This document shows positions 31,230-43,273 of a stretch of 64,000 nucleotides of DNA, piece after piece. The notes below the pieces were generated by a model. The model ran no database searches. It was not told the DNA's origin and saw only the letters and a program-made list of their open reading frames with translations. The DNA is from Hanleya hanleyi (Eukaryota > Mollusca > Polyplacophora > Lepidopleurida > Hanleyidae): assembly GCA_036873755.1 (NCBI GenBank), contig JAVTVY010039283.1:111070-175069 (forward strand), given 5' to 3'. Both the position numbers and the translations under genes were made by a program. Positions within the stretch are counted from its first letter, which is position 1. Every line of letters starts with the position of its first letter.

Positions 31230-33995
31230 GATGGGTTGCATTTGCCCACATGGCTAAGTTTTGTAATGGATGGTGTTACATATGTAGCTAATTCTGCACA
31301 TAGGCCTACTGGGCCTTTACGTTTATGCGGCGATTGATGTACTGCTGAGGTACCGCTACGCATGCACGCTGAAGTTCAGGTCAGCGGTCACGCAGTAGAA
31401 TAACAGTCAACGAAAACATGCAATGATATCACCAGCTCAGTCACCAAGGATACATGATTTGCACATACTGCAGCAAAATCGCCAGTTTAAGAACCGACAT
31501 CAAAATGTGAAGATCGAAGAGAATATCAACTTCTCGATTCAGTGTAGCATAATTTCCATGAAACCTGCAATCAATTGAATTATACTGTCGAGTCGTCGTA
31601 TGTCACAATGGTGTTGCTAATGGTGTGTGATTATTCGTGTTGCCCGAATTGGCAAGCGACGCCAGATAACGGTAAAAGCCTACAGGCTGTGCACTAGGTT
31701 ATCGGGTGAAAGGCAGTTAGACAACCACAGAAAGTTAGGACTTGGACAATAATTGGGTGTAGGTCGATTTTTTTTTATACATTTATTCCCATTATTTATG
31801 CTAGGGATGCATTATTATGTTGGCATTTTACACACTTTTAGTATAATTTACAGCGAATTTGATATTTACTTAACCGATTTTTCTTAAGATACCCTTATTT
31901 GTTCATTCATTCTGGAATTTCTATTTTATATTTATACATGTATTAGATTTTTATCTTCTCTTTTTTCACAGTGTCTGTGACGATAGTGGTTGTTGTTGGG
32001 TAGTATGTGTGATGTAGTTTGAATCATGTAATAATGTAAATTGCACAACTGGTTTTATTTTATTTTCACCACATTTATTTCCTGGTTCAGAATTTATGTG
32101 ATTATGTGCATTATTCATGTGGTATCAGAAGAGACACAATAGGAGATATTAATGCATTATTGTTGTTTCCTGTATGAGACCCATTTACATGTCTACATTT
32201 TTATCATCTTAATTGAGATTTTTTTTTTTTTTTTTTTTTTGGTCTCTTTTATTTTTGATCTCTTTTTGTCTCTTTCTTTGTTCCATCCCCATTGTTTATG
32301 GAAGTCTTCTCCAGGAGTAAAAAGGTGGCCATATCGACAGTTTGTTTCTCGTCGTAACATTATCAAAATATATTGCCGTCGCCCCACTGATATTTTTTAT
32401 CTTTTATCTTTTATTAATTCAGCCACTGCGTTGGGATAATCAGTGTAATATATGAAAAACGCACAAAACCTTGTATCCAAAATACCAAACATTGTTTGCC
32501 ACTTGAGTTCGACAGTGACAGACATTTCTGGTACACTACACGACAGAAATATTGACAGGTGAAGATGGTGGTGCTGCTCCTGTTTTGAAACCATATGCAT
32601 ATGCACTTTGACCAAAAATTAACCAACAAGGTTTTTCTTGCCCAACAGGCACCAGAAATTTGATGGATTGTCATTCAACAGAAAGAGTTAATGCCTAAGG
32701 CCTGAGGAGAGTTAAAGAGTTCATGCCTTGGGCCTAAGGCCTGAAAATATAAATGAAGTGTTTCCTGTGAGGACCCTTAATATATCCGGGTAGCTGGTAC
32801 CAGTCTACCTTTTAACTGGTAGAAATTGAAGACATAGGCCAAATGGTTCAGATAAGCAGAGAATAAAATCAACAAACTTATGTTCTATGTTCAGTATAAT
32901 AAAGTATATGTTTCTCTCTTTTGTACCATAATGGACAGCCTTGACTAGTGTCTTAATGAATAATAGGGCAATTGATTTTTTTTTTAAATTCCCCCCAAAA
33001 ACACTTCGGGTCCCTGGAAACAATAATTTTTTTTAGGCCTAATATGGCATTTAAGACGTCAAGCTTTGCCCCCATATGACACACTAGTATTGTGGCTTTA
33101 ATGACTCTGCAATGATCTCTACTTCTTCAGTGTGTACGAGTACCAGCCCTTGATAAGCTTATTTTATGGGAGTGAGTTTTTAATTGGTACCGTACATAGA
33201 AACTCTTTAATTCTTTATTGTTCTATTTATTGAATGTTCAATGTATTATCATATTTAAGTTTACTTGATGCAGTATATTGATTATCTGTAATAATGAACT
33301 GCATATACATGTAGGCTATACATTTTTTCGGGAGTTTGTACTAGTATTGCCAAGAAACCGTCATTTGAAAATTTAACCCGGATAGACATGTTAGAATAGA
33401 AAAAAACCCATTTAGTTTGTAGATGGATAATTAGTTAGTCGTTGTGACCCTGCCATCATCATTGTGTATACCATGGTTCACCTTTACACTGACTATAGTT
33501 AACCTTTACACTGACTATGGTTAACCAGTCAAGCGCACTTGTTAATGACGAGAGCCTTTACCAAAAACATTATGTATTCATGAGACGAGCTGACCTTCAT
33601 GTAAACAGCCAAATATGGAGTGGCCTTGTGACGCACACGCTTTTGATTGGCTGTGATGCCAAGTGATGCATACTGATAGTCTGATGTCAATGCCCGACCC
33701 CTGTGACCTCTGCAAAGCGAATCACTTGATTGGCTGACAGAGTATGTGTACATGATGTCATTAATGAATTATTCATTCAGCAAAGCTGTTTACCAGCACT
33801 CACGATTGTAGAAGAGAAAGGGGGAGGGTAAGGCCTGTTTTTGAAAGGGGAGTTTTAATGACTGAGGTACATGTATTTCGTATATATATATATCTACGTT
33901 AAATTGTCAAATTCTTAATCGTGTACCCAAACTGTAAACTTGAAATGACACTTTGGTATTCATATTCTCCAGTCCATTCGGAGTTCTATTATTCA
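31230..33995. other. Gene-free, AT-rich
   Basis: A T run lies at 32219-32240 and a short duplicated phrase 'cctttacactgactat' at about 33482-33520. A (TA)n run is near 33880. No gene or named element was recognised. Confidence 0.45.
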
Positions 33996-34426
33996 TTAAA
34001 GTGATCGTAAACCCTCAATTAAAGTTTCCATCAAATGAAAGACCATTGGAAACAGTGTCCGAAAATATTTTTTGTCATTTTTTAAGATTTTATTAGACAG
34101 TAAACTGCAAATAAAGCAAGGTATTCTATGGTGGTCTGTTGCAATCATATCTAGGTCTGATAATGTCACACTGCCTAAATACATATATTTCAAACTTTGT
34201 ACACTTTCCAATGCTTGATTCAAGTTCACTGTTTCAATGTGCAAAATCGAGTTAATTAAATGCAAGATTCAAATTGACTTGGCACTTATGAGTTATACCA
34301 AAAGTCAAGTACTGTTTACCCAGTTGGAAAAAAATCACATAAATGAAGTAAAAATATATTTGGATACAGTTGAATTTTGTCTTTCATTTGACCTTCACAT
34401 TGTCTGAGGGTTTACTATCACTTTAA
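33996..34426. mobile_element. TTAAAGTGAT inverted-repeat element, copy 1 (~430 bp)
   Basis: The left end TTAAAGTGATCGTAAACCCT is matched by the inverse AGGGTTTACTATCACTTTAA at the right. A second copy begins at 63838 and is cut by the window edge. No transposase frame. The internal 'catcaaatgaaagaccattg' segment is shared by both. Confidence 0.8.
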
Positions 34427-34790
34427 ATGGGACACTATTATTTGCTTATCAAGCTGTTCGATTGATTGAATGATGGTTACGATGGAGAAACCATCGATTT
34501 TTCGATGATAAATTATTGTCACAGATTTCACATGTACGTCTTATTTTAGTGACGTCATGCACAATTACGAAGACCTGGACAGAGTCATTCATCTAAAGAC
34601 ATTGAATTTTCTGACACTTTCCTATATTCTCATAACTGAAATGATTGCCTTGACAACAAATTTAGTCATATTCAAATAAAATTTACCATATGATTATTTC
34701 ATGTAGAATTGAATTTCTTCACCCAAATATTACCCTCCTTTAAGGTGTCTTCATCTTAGCACACTGATGGGGTATGTGAGCATCACAATA

Positions 34791-35229
34791 CAGGCCTGCA
34801 AGTGACTCACAGTGAAAATATAGGAGGAAATGTGCCAGAATATAGGAGAAATATAGGAATTTTCCCGATAAAATATAGGAATTTTCCTGATAAAATATAG
34901 GAAATAAAGGAGTGTAAGACTGTTCACTACTACATTGTATGTTCCAAACTTGGGAGTTTTCTGGTGTTTAATCCAGTTATTTCCACTGAATGCAGTCATA
35001 GTGGTGGCGATTGAGGAGACCCGCTTCGCAGCTTGGTTCAACAAAGAGATTTGATTGTTTTCATAATTTTGTCTGAAATTTATTTCCTCTAGCCAATTTG
35101 ACTCATTTCAGAGCATTGGTGAAAGTTTTCATGGGGAAAAAGTCAAAATATAGAAAATATAGGAGGTTTTGAGTAAAATATAGGAATGACTCAAAAATAC
35201 AGGAAATATAGGAGGCACTGGCAGGCCTG
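34791..35229. mobile_element. 'atatagga' element, copy 2
   Basis: Bounded by CAGGCCTGCAAGTG and GGCAGGCCTG, with the same internal order as 13659-14099 (repeated 'aaaatataggaa', then 'gtgtttaatccagttatttc', then 'aaaatataggaatgactca'). Confidence 0.7.
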
Positions 35230-37011
35230 ACAATGTCGTCTTGGTTTGTGGGTGTACATGTACATGCGCCCGGTTAGATTCTGAAGGTTAAAATTCGTCT
35301 TAATCATTGTCAATTGGATATGTGTATAATTTCTTCTCGTCTAAATATGTCTGCATGTAATGATTCACTTCTGTGTCGAAGTGAGTAATTCAGCCATTTT
35401 CAAAGTTCTCATTAACTTTCAAGAACGTATAGCATTCACAGGTGTATTTTATGAAATATTTCTCACTGGGCCCTTAACTACAGATTCTATGTTGACTCAT
35501 TCGTGTTCCATACATGTTCATGGGCATTGTGGACTCGATAAAATAAGCATGTCTGACATAACATATCAAGCAGCGACTTCACTCGGCCAGATGAATCGGG
35601 GGGCATTACAGGGTGTAGCTGCGATGTTTAGAATGTTATTCAATAAGACTTCAGCTGCCTTTTCTGTGTAGTTCTTTAAGAATGCAATTGACAAAAGTTT
35701 GACATGCAAGGTAGTCACGCAATATTAAACATGGAATCGTCATAATTACTGGTGTATGTTATTGTCATGATGACCATTTCCACCAAATGTCAAAATAAGT
35801 TTTGTAGCACTTTAAATTACCGTTATACTATTGTGGCATGATGACCTTGCTGACCTGTACTCCTGTGTGATGCCCCTTTTTGTGGAACCACGCAGTATTA
35901 CCACACAGTACCATGCAATCACAGACTGAGCAGTACAGGTCTGTCAAAATTTGTCTGTGTTAGTATATGAAGCATGTTTAGCGGAGCACTGGAAGTTAGT
36001 TCACATTGGTGTGCTGGAAACCATCAGCAGAGCGAGAAATACGTAGCTGTAGTGGGAGCTCCTTATTATCAGATGGACTTGGTATGTGCTTTAGAACAGG
36101 TTAACCAGAAGACTATTCTGTGAAGTCATGTGACGCAGTCAGTATGTCGGCACCTCTTCCCACTTCCCTTATATGTGTTGTAATTGATATATCATGTAAC
36201 TTCGGTTTCCAAGGTAAACATGACCAAAAGGCCTAATGTACTACTAAAACTGATTTTCATTGGCAGGAACTATGAAGAGCCACCTACTTTGCTTTATGAG
36301 CAACTGTCCATTTCATGTGGTCATTGGAAAACGAAACAGCAAGTCTGTTTATACGAGTAACTTAATTATGTACAAATGTTGAAAATATCGAAATCATTTT
36401 GAAGTTAGAATTAGGCTAGCTTAGTCCCATTATGCGCTACACTTGAATATTACCACCGTAAGTAGTCTTATATAATCATTTTTCACTCGCATCCCATTTG
36501 TAAATTTGGTATTAGTAAATACTTGGGAAGATCTCAGCCTGGGTTGTATGCTGCGAACCTTTCAATTCTCTGCTCAACTATTGTAATGCCAGTTCATGAA
36601 ATGTAATCCGTACATGAAAGCTAAAGTCCAAATAAAATCCGTGTGTTCCACATATCGTATCTTCACTGCCTCGTTCAATATATTTGAATTTTCCCGTTCA
36701 TGTTGTCAACTGACCCTGCTGAAGACTGTTATTGCATTTGGTTAATGTCGGTGAATTTGTGGTATGTGTGTGTTTAGAACTTGACTGGGACTGTTGTTGT
36801 GAATGGATTTGACAGCAGTTGAAAAATTACAATAATAGGTCACTTAGGTGAAGTTTCAAAATTAAAGAGTATTTTCCCATGCCCACAAGCTCGGGTCGAC
36901 TCTACATGATCAGATTATTATATCTTGCAACAGGGGTGAGGGCTCTCCAAATCCGGAGCAAGCTACATGAGTTTCAACATAAATCTATTGTCTGATCAGT
37001 GGGGTGGCCTG
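35230..37011. other. Gene-free spacer
   Basis: No gene or element was recognised. The frame 35360-35671 has no family resemblance or splice context and was not accepted. Confidence 0.45.
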
Positions 37012-37172
37012 GTAAAAAAAAATTTCACAGGTACTAAAACTTACCTCACTTCCACTCTTTGTATTTCTTGTTCCACATGAAATCATCCAGCAAGAATTTT
37101 GAATAACACAGTTCTCTCCCCTGCTAGTCACCTGACTGCTCACTTACCCATAATTCCTCCTTGTTTCCACAT
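37012..37172. repeat. DIRS left (3') inverted terminal repeat
   Basis: The shared part runs 'aaaacttacctcacttccac' to 'cataattcctccttg'. The outer extension here is an A-rich run then 'tttcacaggtac' (37012-37034), which differs from the outer extension of the right repeat. Confidence 0.85.
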
Positions 37173-37249
37173 GTTCAGGATGTATCACAGAGGGGAGGTG
37201 GGTGGGCATCACTGGAAGGGAGGTAAGTTTCAGCTTAATAACAGAAAAT

Positions 37250-37310
37250 TTACCTGTGATTTTTTTTTGTTATTTGCGCTGAAAACTTACCTCACTTCCA
37301 CTCTTTGCAT
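37250..37310. repeat. DIRS internal complementary region (ICR)
   Basis: 'tacctgtgattttttttt' is the inverse of the left outer end. It is joined at GTT to 'atttgcgctgaaaacttacc', the inverse of the right outer end, and continues into the shared repeat ('tcacttccactctttgcat'). Confidence 0.85.
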
Positions 37311-37602
37311 AGAATGCCACAGAAAGGATGGCGGGCAAACTGATAAAATCCGTGGAAAGTGATAAAGGTCGTGAGCAAGATGACTAGTGCAGAGTAGAAA
37401 TCAAAGATCTTCTACCTCAATGAGGATCCATGAGATCATACAACAGCAGTAGCCTATATGCCTGTGGTATATAGGGAACCCCTGCCGCTACTCTGACTTC
37501 AAGGTCGAGTCACATATACGCCCCTCCCCCCCCTTTTTCCGATAGGGAACGAGAGGAAAATGCACTCACCAGCAAGCAAGGTAAAAACTGTACGCCCGGT
37601 CT

Positions 37603-38790
37603 TTATCTTGCTGGCCTCGGTCCCATAGAAACCTGCTGAGCTGTTACAAGTGGGCCGATGGAATAGAGGTCGTCACATGCTAACGTCATGTCCCGGAGGT
37701 AGAAAGAGGCAAATGTCGTGTTTGACCTCCAGTAGCACGCCCTCATAATGTCAGTCACTGATCTATTAGTCCATAGAGGCCATGATGCCGCTAATGCCCT
37801 AATCTCGTGACCCGAAACGTTTACAAGCACGGCTTGTCTATCCGTAGCCGTGGAGTACGCTAGCCGAATCGTATTTTTGAGCCAACTTGAGATAGTATTT
37901 TTGCTTATTTCTTGTTTGGCTTTGGGATCAAAAGGGATAAACAAACACCTCCTACCCGCTCTGATCCCCTCTGTACGATTCAGGTAACACGAAAGTGCAC
38001 GAACCGGACACATCAACATGTCCGATTCAAGACCGGACGAAAGGAAATCAGATAAGGCTGGAATTGTGAACTCTCGAGATATAGTATCGTAGACAGCTTG
38101 ATTCTTAGCCACAAACTCAGGAACTGTTGTGAGAACTACATTACTCCAGTCCCTAGAGTGTCTGACGTTCCTAATTCTATCGAGCGCATGCAGTTCTGAC
38201 ACACGAGCTGCCGAGGCAAGAGCCAACAAAAACGAAGTTTTGTAAGATAACATTTTGAGATTAATAGACTCTATTGGCTCGAAAGGTGCTGCCCCTAGTT
38301 GCCTAAGTACAAGAGCTAAGTCCCACTTTGGCAGCTTCGAAACAACTGACTGACCAGTAATCTTGTATGACTTGATTAGTGCAGATAAATTTGGATCAGT
38401 CGAAGGATTAATCCCAGTACCCAGAAGAATAGGCTGAGCAATGGCTGCCCTATACCCTTCGACCGTAGCGGATACCAGGCCCCTATCCTGGAACAGGTGC
38501 AATAAGAACTCTGCTACTTGAGGAATAGTGGCTCTGGATGGATTGATATCCCTCTCTCCACACCAAAGATCGAAGACTGCCCACTTTGATTGGTATACAG
38601 CGGAAGAGGATGGTCGAATTGATTGTGCCATTCGGCGCCCAACTTCCGTTGAAAATCCCGCCTGAGCGAAGTGTCCTTTGAGCACTTGCACACGTGGTAA
38701 TGAAACCGTCCTGGCTGGCTGTGGAATATCAACGTTCCGGGCTGGCTGTGGAATATCGACGTTTCGGGCTGGCGTAGTAGATTGTGCCAT
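37603..38790 (-). CDS. DIRS tyrosine recombinase, 395 aa, frame intact
   Basis: The protein would integrate the circular DNA made by reverse transcription. It has a Met start and full length for the family. Catalytic residues fit the tyrosine-recombinase set: R196 (in LASAARVSEL), H328-x-x-R331 (SGHEIRALAASW) and the nucleophile Y364 (FASFYLRD), with W354 at the usual His/Trp position. The N-terminal SAM-like DNA-binding part covers ~35-140. Residues 8-28 hold a direct repeat (PARNVDIPQ twice, then PARTV) encoded by a ~30-bp DNA repeat at 38711-38775. The frame is uninterrupted, while the upstream gag and RT/RNase H are broken. It could still act in trans, but expression is unproven. Confidence 0.9.
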   Translation of the reverse strand: MAQSTTPARNVDIPQPARNVDIPQPARTVSLPRVQVLKGHFAQAGFSTEVGRRMAQSIRPSSSAVYQSKWAVFDLWCGERDINPSRATIPQVAEFLLHLFQDRGLVSATVEGYRAAIAQPILLGTGINPSTDPNLSALIKSYKITGQSVVSKLPKWDLALVLRQLGAAPFEPIESINLKMLSYKTSFLLALASAARVSELHALDRIRNVRHSRDWSNVVLTTVPEFVAKNQAVYDTISREFTIPALSDFLSSGLESDMLMCPVRALSCYLNRTEGIRAGRRCLFIPFDPKAKQEISKNTISSWLKNTIRLAYSTATDRQAVLVNVSGHEIRALAASWPLWTNRSVTDIMRACYWRSNTTFASFYLRDMTLACDDLYSIGPLVTAQQVSMGPRPAR

Positions 38791-38802
38791 ATCGGAAGTT
38801 GT

Positions 38803-40600
38803 CTAGGTACATCTACCAGTAGATCCAGTAAGTCCAGGAACCACGGCCTTGCTGGCCACCACGGAACAATTAGATAAACGACACAAGTGTGTTCGTGGAT
38901 CTTCCGGAGTACCTTCGCTAGGATAGCTGGAGGAGGGAACGCATATGCTACCATCCTTGACCAGTCCTGCGATAGGGCGTCCACTGCATATGCCCGGCGG
39001 ATCCGGAACCGGCGACATGAAGGGCAATAGATTGTTGTGCTGAGTGGCGAACAGATCTATGTGTGGCATCTCCCAGACATGAGCTATTTGTTTCAGTATG
39101 GCTGGGTGAAGTTGCCACTCGGTGGGAATTATCTGATTCCGTCGTGAAAGCGAATCCGCTAAGACATTCAGAATTCCCGGGATGTGCCTGGCCAACACTG
39201 ATATGTTGTTGTCCCAACACAGACCGAAAAAGATTTCCGCTTGGCTTTGTAATTGCGGAGATCTCGTCCCCCCCCTACTTGTTGATGTAGGACACGACTG
39301 ATGTGTTGTCCGTCGCAACTGGCAGGTTCTTGTCGGTCAATACGCTCGCCCACGTGCAGATGGCATGTGTCACTGCCATAAACTCCAACACGTTGATATG
39401 GTACGAGCGTTCCTCGATTGTCCATAACCCGGATATTGACTTGGACTCGAGGTGGGCTCCCCAACCTTCCATAGATGCGTCCGTGAACAGGTGATGTGAC
39501 GGACGAAACGGAAGTAGGGACACACCCGGCATAACGTTGAGTGGATCCAGCCACCATTGGAGGCATTGTTTGACAAGAGGCGTGATAGGTATCCACGGGT
39601 TCAACTGCCTTTCGACCCATTAATGATTGAAGTAAATCATTAAGGGACGAAGCTGCAACTGCCCTCTTGGAGTTACGTCCTGTGTTGACGTCAAGAGGGC
39701 GATTATCGCAGCAAAGTGTAGAGCCCTGGCTTGAGATAACTTGAGGTATCTTCGTTGTTCTCTTTTGCCAACGATCTTCTGGGGGTTTGGCGAGAACTAA
39801 AAGCGTATCGTATTCCACCCCCAGAAATTTGCGCCTTTGCGACGGAGTCAGTTCTGACTTCTCTTTGTGCGGGAGGTAACCCAGAGAAGTCGATATCCTT
39901 AAGACAAACTGCGTGTCTAGGATTAACTGCTCTTTGCAGGCATTCCTTAGCAGGGAGTCGTCGATATAAAAGTGGTACTTTATACCTAGACTGTGCAGGA
40001 ATAGTGCCACTTCTGTGAACACCCAAGGGGAAGTTGACAGGCCGAACGAAAGCACTTGAATTTAGAAGCGCCATTTGCCGACCATGAATCTTAAGTACTT
40101 CCTGTCCTGTCGATGTATCGGGATATGAAGATATGCATCCCTTAAATCCAGAGAAGTCCGTCATTCACCTTGCTTGAGTACCGACCGGAAGGACTCCATG
40201 CGGAAGTGTGGCAAACTGGAAGCTCTAGTACTGAAGCCTTCTCTATCAGCTTGTCCACAGAGGACTGGATCGCTGATAGATGACCCATTCGTAATGGAAT
40301 ACGAGACGGAAGGGGAGATGCAGTCAAGGGGGGAAGCGTGTCGAACAATAGGCAATAGCCGTATCTGATAGTTCGAATGACCCACGCTTCTGCCCCGATC
40401 CTTATCCAGTTCTGCCAAAACAACTGAAGTCTTCCCCCTACCGGAAGGTCTAGTTGTGGCAGGACCGGAAGCAGTATGTCTCGGTGTTCCCGCCATACTG
40501 GAAGCCACCCGTTATGGCCCAAGACATCAGGTATTCTTCTTTGACTGCTTGACTTTCCCCTTACCCTGCTTCTTATGGCCAAAGCTAGATAATCTTGGCT
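38803..40600 (-). pseudogene. DIRS reverse transcriptase / RNase H, disabled
   Basis: The family signature is clear but the frame is broken. The RT N-terminal segment is at about 40582-40200. The DLRDAYLHIPI motif region is near 40135, and the polymerase YIDD box at 39957-39968 lies within SFGLSTSPWVFTEV...FYIDDSLL. RNase H follows, with LFTDAS near 39480, a VLEFMAV motif and ATDN. The C-terminal part (ISVLARHIPGILNVLADSLS, MPHIDLFATQ) is at about 39240-39030, with further remnants to about 38830. Breaks seen: in-frame stops at 40161-40163 and 40062-40064, shifts near 39290 and 39000, and an apparent loss of the first RT motifs before 40200. Not functional as it stands. Confidence 0.85.
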
Positions 40601-43060
40601 CTAAAGAAGCAGGCGCTTGGCTTTGCTGTTGACCGGAAGCACCCTTAGCAGCCTTGGAACTAGGCGGGTTCTTCTTAGTCTTCTTCGCCTTGGGACCCGA
40701 CCCAGAAGCCATAGGTCTCTTGGTCGAAGCACCGGAAGCCACTGACCTGTCATGTTCAATTCGATCCATTTCAGGTCGGACTTCGGCAACAGCATCACCA
40801 AACAGCAAAGAGGGAGCCGTAGATGTTTCTAGTACACTTCTCTTTACTGCTTCCGGTGTCTAATCGTGCATAAAAGGAATGAAGGCCCTTCTCCTTAAAT
40901 ACACCAGCATAGAAGATAAATAGGCATTATGTGCCAACAAATCTTCTACTGCACCGGAAGCAATCTTCTGGTAGTCAAGAACGAGGTTAATTCCCTCCTG
41001 TAGCTGTTCTTGACTTTCCGCACCCGACGGCGAAAACAAACCATCCTTAATGGCTTTGAGAAACTAGTCCAAATGATTTGTGATCGCCACTCCTTGTCGG
41101 GCAGTTTCCTCTAGTACGGAGGCCTGTTTGTTCGTAAACGTTACATCCGGATTACTAGGCAATTTGGTATTTGAAGGACACAAATACTGAAAATCGCCGT
41201 TCACCTCTGCAGACCGGAAGCTGAACGGTGAATCATGTACGCCATATGATCTAATGTTCGGCTTCTGTACCGGGAACGGACCAGAAGATCCTGCAGGGCG
41301 GAAGCGAGCTCTAGGTCCCAGCCTGACTGCACGTTCCTCCTGCGTAGCGGGTTCTGCTAACGTTCTATGGAACAAGTGGCAAATAGAGTGTATAGCAGTT
41401 GAGGCCGGAAGCGTGGATACCGACCTCGTAACCCGATTCGACTCTCCCGACTCAGTTTCGATATCCCCCGCAGAAGCTGCAAGTCATAGATTCCGGAAAT
41501 TAAATCATAATATTTCCTGGTATCTGGATCAGTATTGGTAGGTTCATTATATTCAGAGCTACCGTACTGGTCCCTACCCACTTCCATAGCTTCCTGCCAA
41601 CAAGGAGTAATGGAAGGGATAGTCCCCGTCAATCTTGCTTCCGGTTGCGTGGACTTCCAGACAAAACCGGATGCGGTGGCATACCGCTCCTTATTTGACT
41701 GGTCATCATCTCTCTCAGTTCCTTCATCTCCTGACGTTGCTGTTCCATTCCGCGCAGAATAGCAGCCAACGTAGGATCCGTCACTTGAGAGTGCACCGGA
41801 AGCTGGGCCTGACAGGGTGCGTTCACACTCGGGGACCTTACAAATGACTGTGAGCACGGCCACTGTAATGGTCGGTGAACTGGCATACGAGGTCGTAAAG
41901 CGGAAGCACGTATAGGAGGACGCATAATACGTAACATTGCCGGTCCCGTATCTCGAATACCACCGGAAGCAGAAATTTGTGCTAAGCCACGCAAGGGCGA
42001 AGACAAACCTGCAACTGGATGCCGCATTAATTGGTTTACTTGAGAGGGGTCTCTATACCGCGTCTCAGAGGCAGGCAAAAAATTTGGCATATCATAGTTA
42101 CCTGCATACATACCATACTGCCGTTGCTGTGGGAACCTCAATCTCTGGTGGCCCAGAAGGCTCGTAGTGACAGACGTCTCGGCAGGGGGACGAGAAGGCC
42201 ACCAGAGAAACCGGAAGCATATCGAGAGAAGTTAGACAAACCAGTCGTTCCAGTCATGCCAGTGTTAGAAGATGTTATAGAATGACCGGAAAGTCCAGAC
42301 CTCAACGGGGTTGAGGAAGGCAATTTCCCGATCCCGGGAACAAATGAAAATTTAACGTTAGGCGCCTCACCTGTATTGCCTAAGTTTTCATAATCATAAG
42401 TCGCTTCCGATCAAGAGATCGGAATTGACTGGCTTTCCAACGCTAAGCCTGGCTCCATTACCGATTTCCCTTCGTCGTATCCAGGTGTCTGCTCGATAGG
42501 AAGCTCTACCTCCACAGTCGTAGTAGTACCAGGATTCCACATCTTCGATAGTCCCTTCCACTTGTACAACCCGGGTCGGTTTCTTACCTGAATGACCTTC
42601 GCCTGGTCTGAAATGGAAGAATCGTGACCGGGAGTGGGCATTTGTTTATCTTTATTTACGTTCAACAAACTGACTAGAGTAGACCGAGCTGGTGAATCAA
42701 CAAACCCCCTAGTCTCCTCGACCACGCTAGATCAGGGAGACATAGCTACATACGTCTCACAGGCGAGATTAGTAGACACAACAGCTTTATTCTCCTCAAT
42801 AGCTGCCAGTGAACCGGCCAGCCAGACAGAAATATGCCGGGTGCCCACATAATGCATTCCTCACAGGCCATATCCCAGGTACATACTCTTTCCTGGCGAC
42901 ATTGCGGGCACATGGAATGTAGGTCATATACAGGCTTGTCACCACCACAAGACGTACAGGACATTTGAGACATATTTTGAGCCATAATTTTTGATAACGC
43001 AAAGAATACTTCCCAAAGGACTTCCTGAAGAATATCAGACGTCGGAGGTAATCCAACTGC
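40600..43060 (-). pseudogene. DIRS gag-like region, disabled
   Basis: The N-terminal segment (42985-42800) holds the cysteine pattern C-x2-C-G-G ... H-x3-C-x2-C ... C-x2-C typical of DIRS gag starts. Downstream pieces sit in three frames (about 42725-42411, 42323-42138, 42141-41629, 41863-41357, 41375-41064, 40808-40527). One of them, with LPSNPDVTFTNKQASVLEE, recalls the gag C-terminal domain. At least four frame changes show decay. The region is unusually rich in the 9-mer ACCGGAAGC. Confidence 0.7.
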
Positions 43061-43132
43061 TAGTGATTTCGCTAGAAATAGGCAATTTTCTTGGAGCTGA
43101 ACAAAATGACTTCCTGACCCACTTGCAGTAGG

Positions 43133-43273
43133 AACAAGGAGGAATTATGAGTAAGTGAGCAGTCCGGTGACTAGCAGGGGACAGAACTGTGTTATTCAAA
43201 ATTCTTACTAGATGATTTCATGTGGAACAAGAAATGCAGAGTGAACGTGAGGTAAGTTTTCAGTGCAAATAAC
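43133..43273. repeat. DIRS right (5') inverted terminal repeat
   Basis: It is the inverse of the left repeat from 'acaaggaggaattatgagta' to 'gaggtaagttttcag', with the outer extension 'tgcaaataac' that reappears in the ICR. Confidence 0.85.

Larger units (their letters stand above)
37012..43273 (-). mobile_element. DIRS-type tyrosine-recombinase retrotransposon, ~6.3 kb, partly decayed
   Basis: DIRS elements carry gag, RT/RNase H and a tyrosine recombinase between inverted terminal repeats, with an internal complementary region (ICR) near the 3' end. All are visible here in minus-strand order: right (5') terminal repeat, a cysteine-rich gag N-terminus, gag remnants, RT with YIDD, RNase H, recombinase, ICR, left (3') terminal repeat. 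The two terminal repeats share ~130 bp in inverse orientation but have different outer extensions, and the ICR contains both extensions joined, as expected for a circular replication intermediate. Gag and RT are broken by shifts and stops; the recombinase is open. No flanking target duplication was seen, which is usual for DIRS. Confidence 0.92.

Noticed and set aside
37012..43273. Endogenous retrovirus or LTR retrotransposon
   Set aside because: Terminal repeats are inverted rather than direct, the integrase is a tyrosine recombinase, and an ICR is present. This is a DIRS element.
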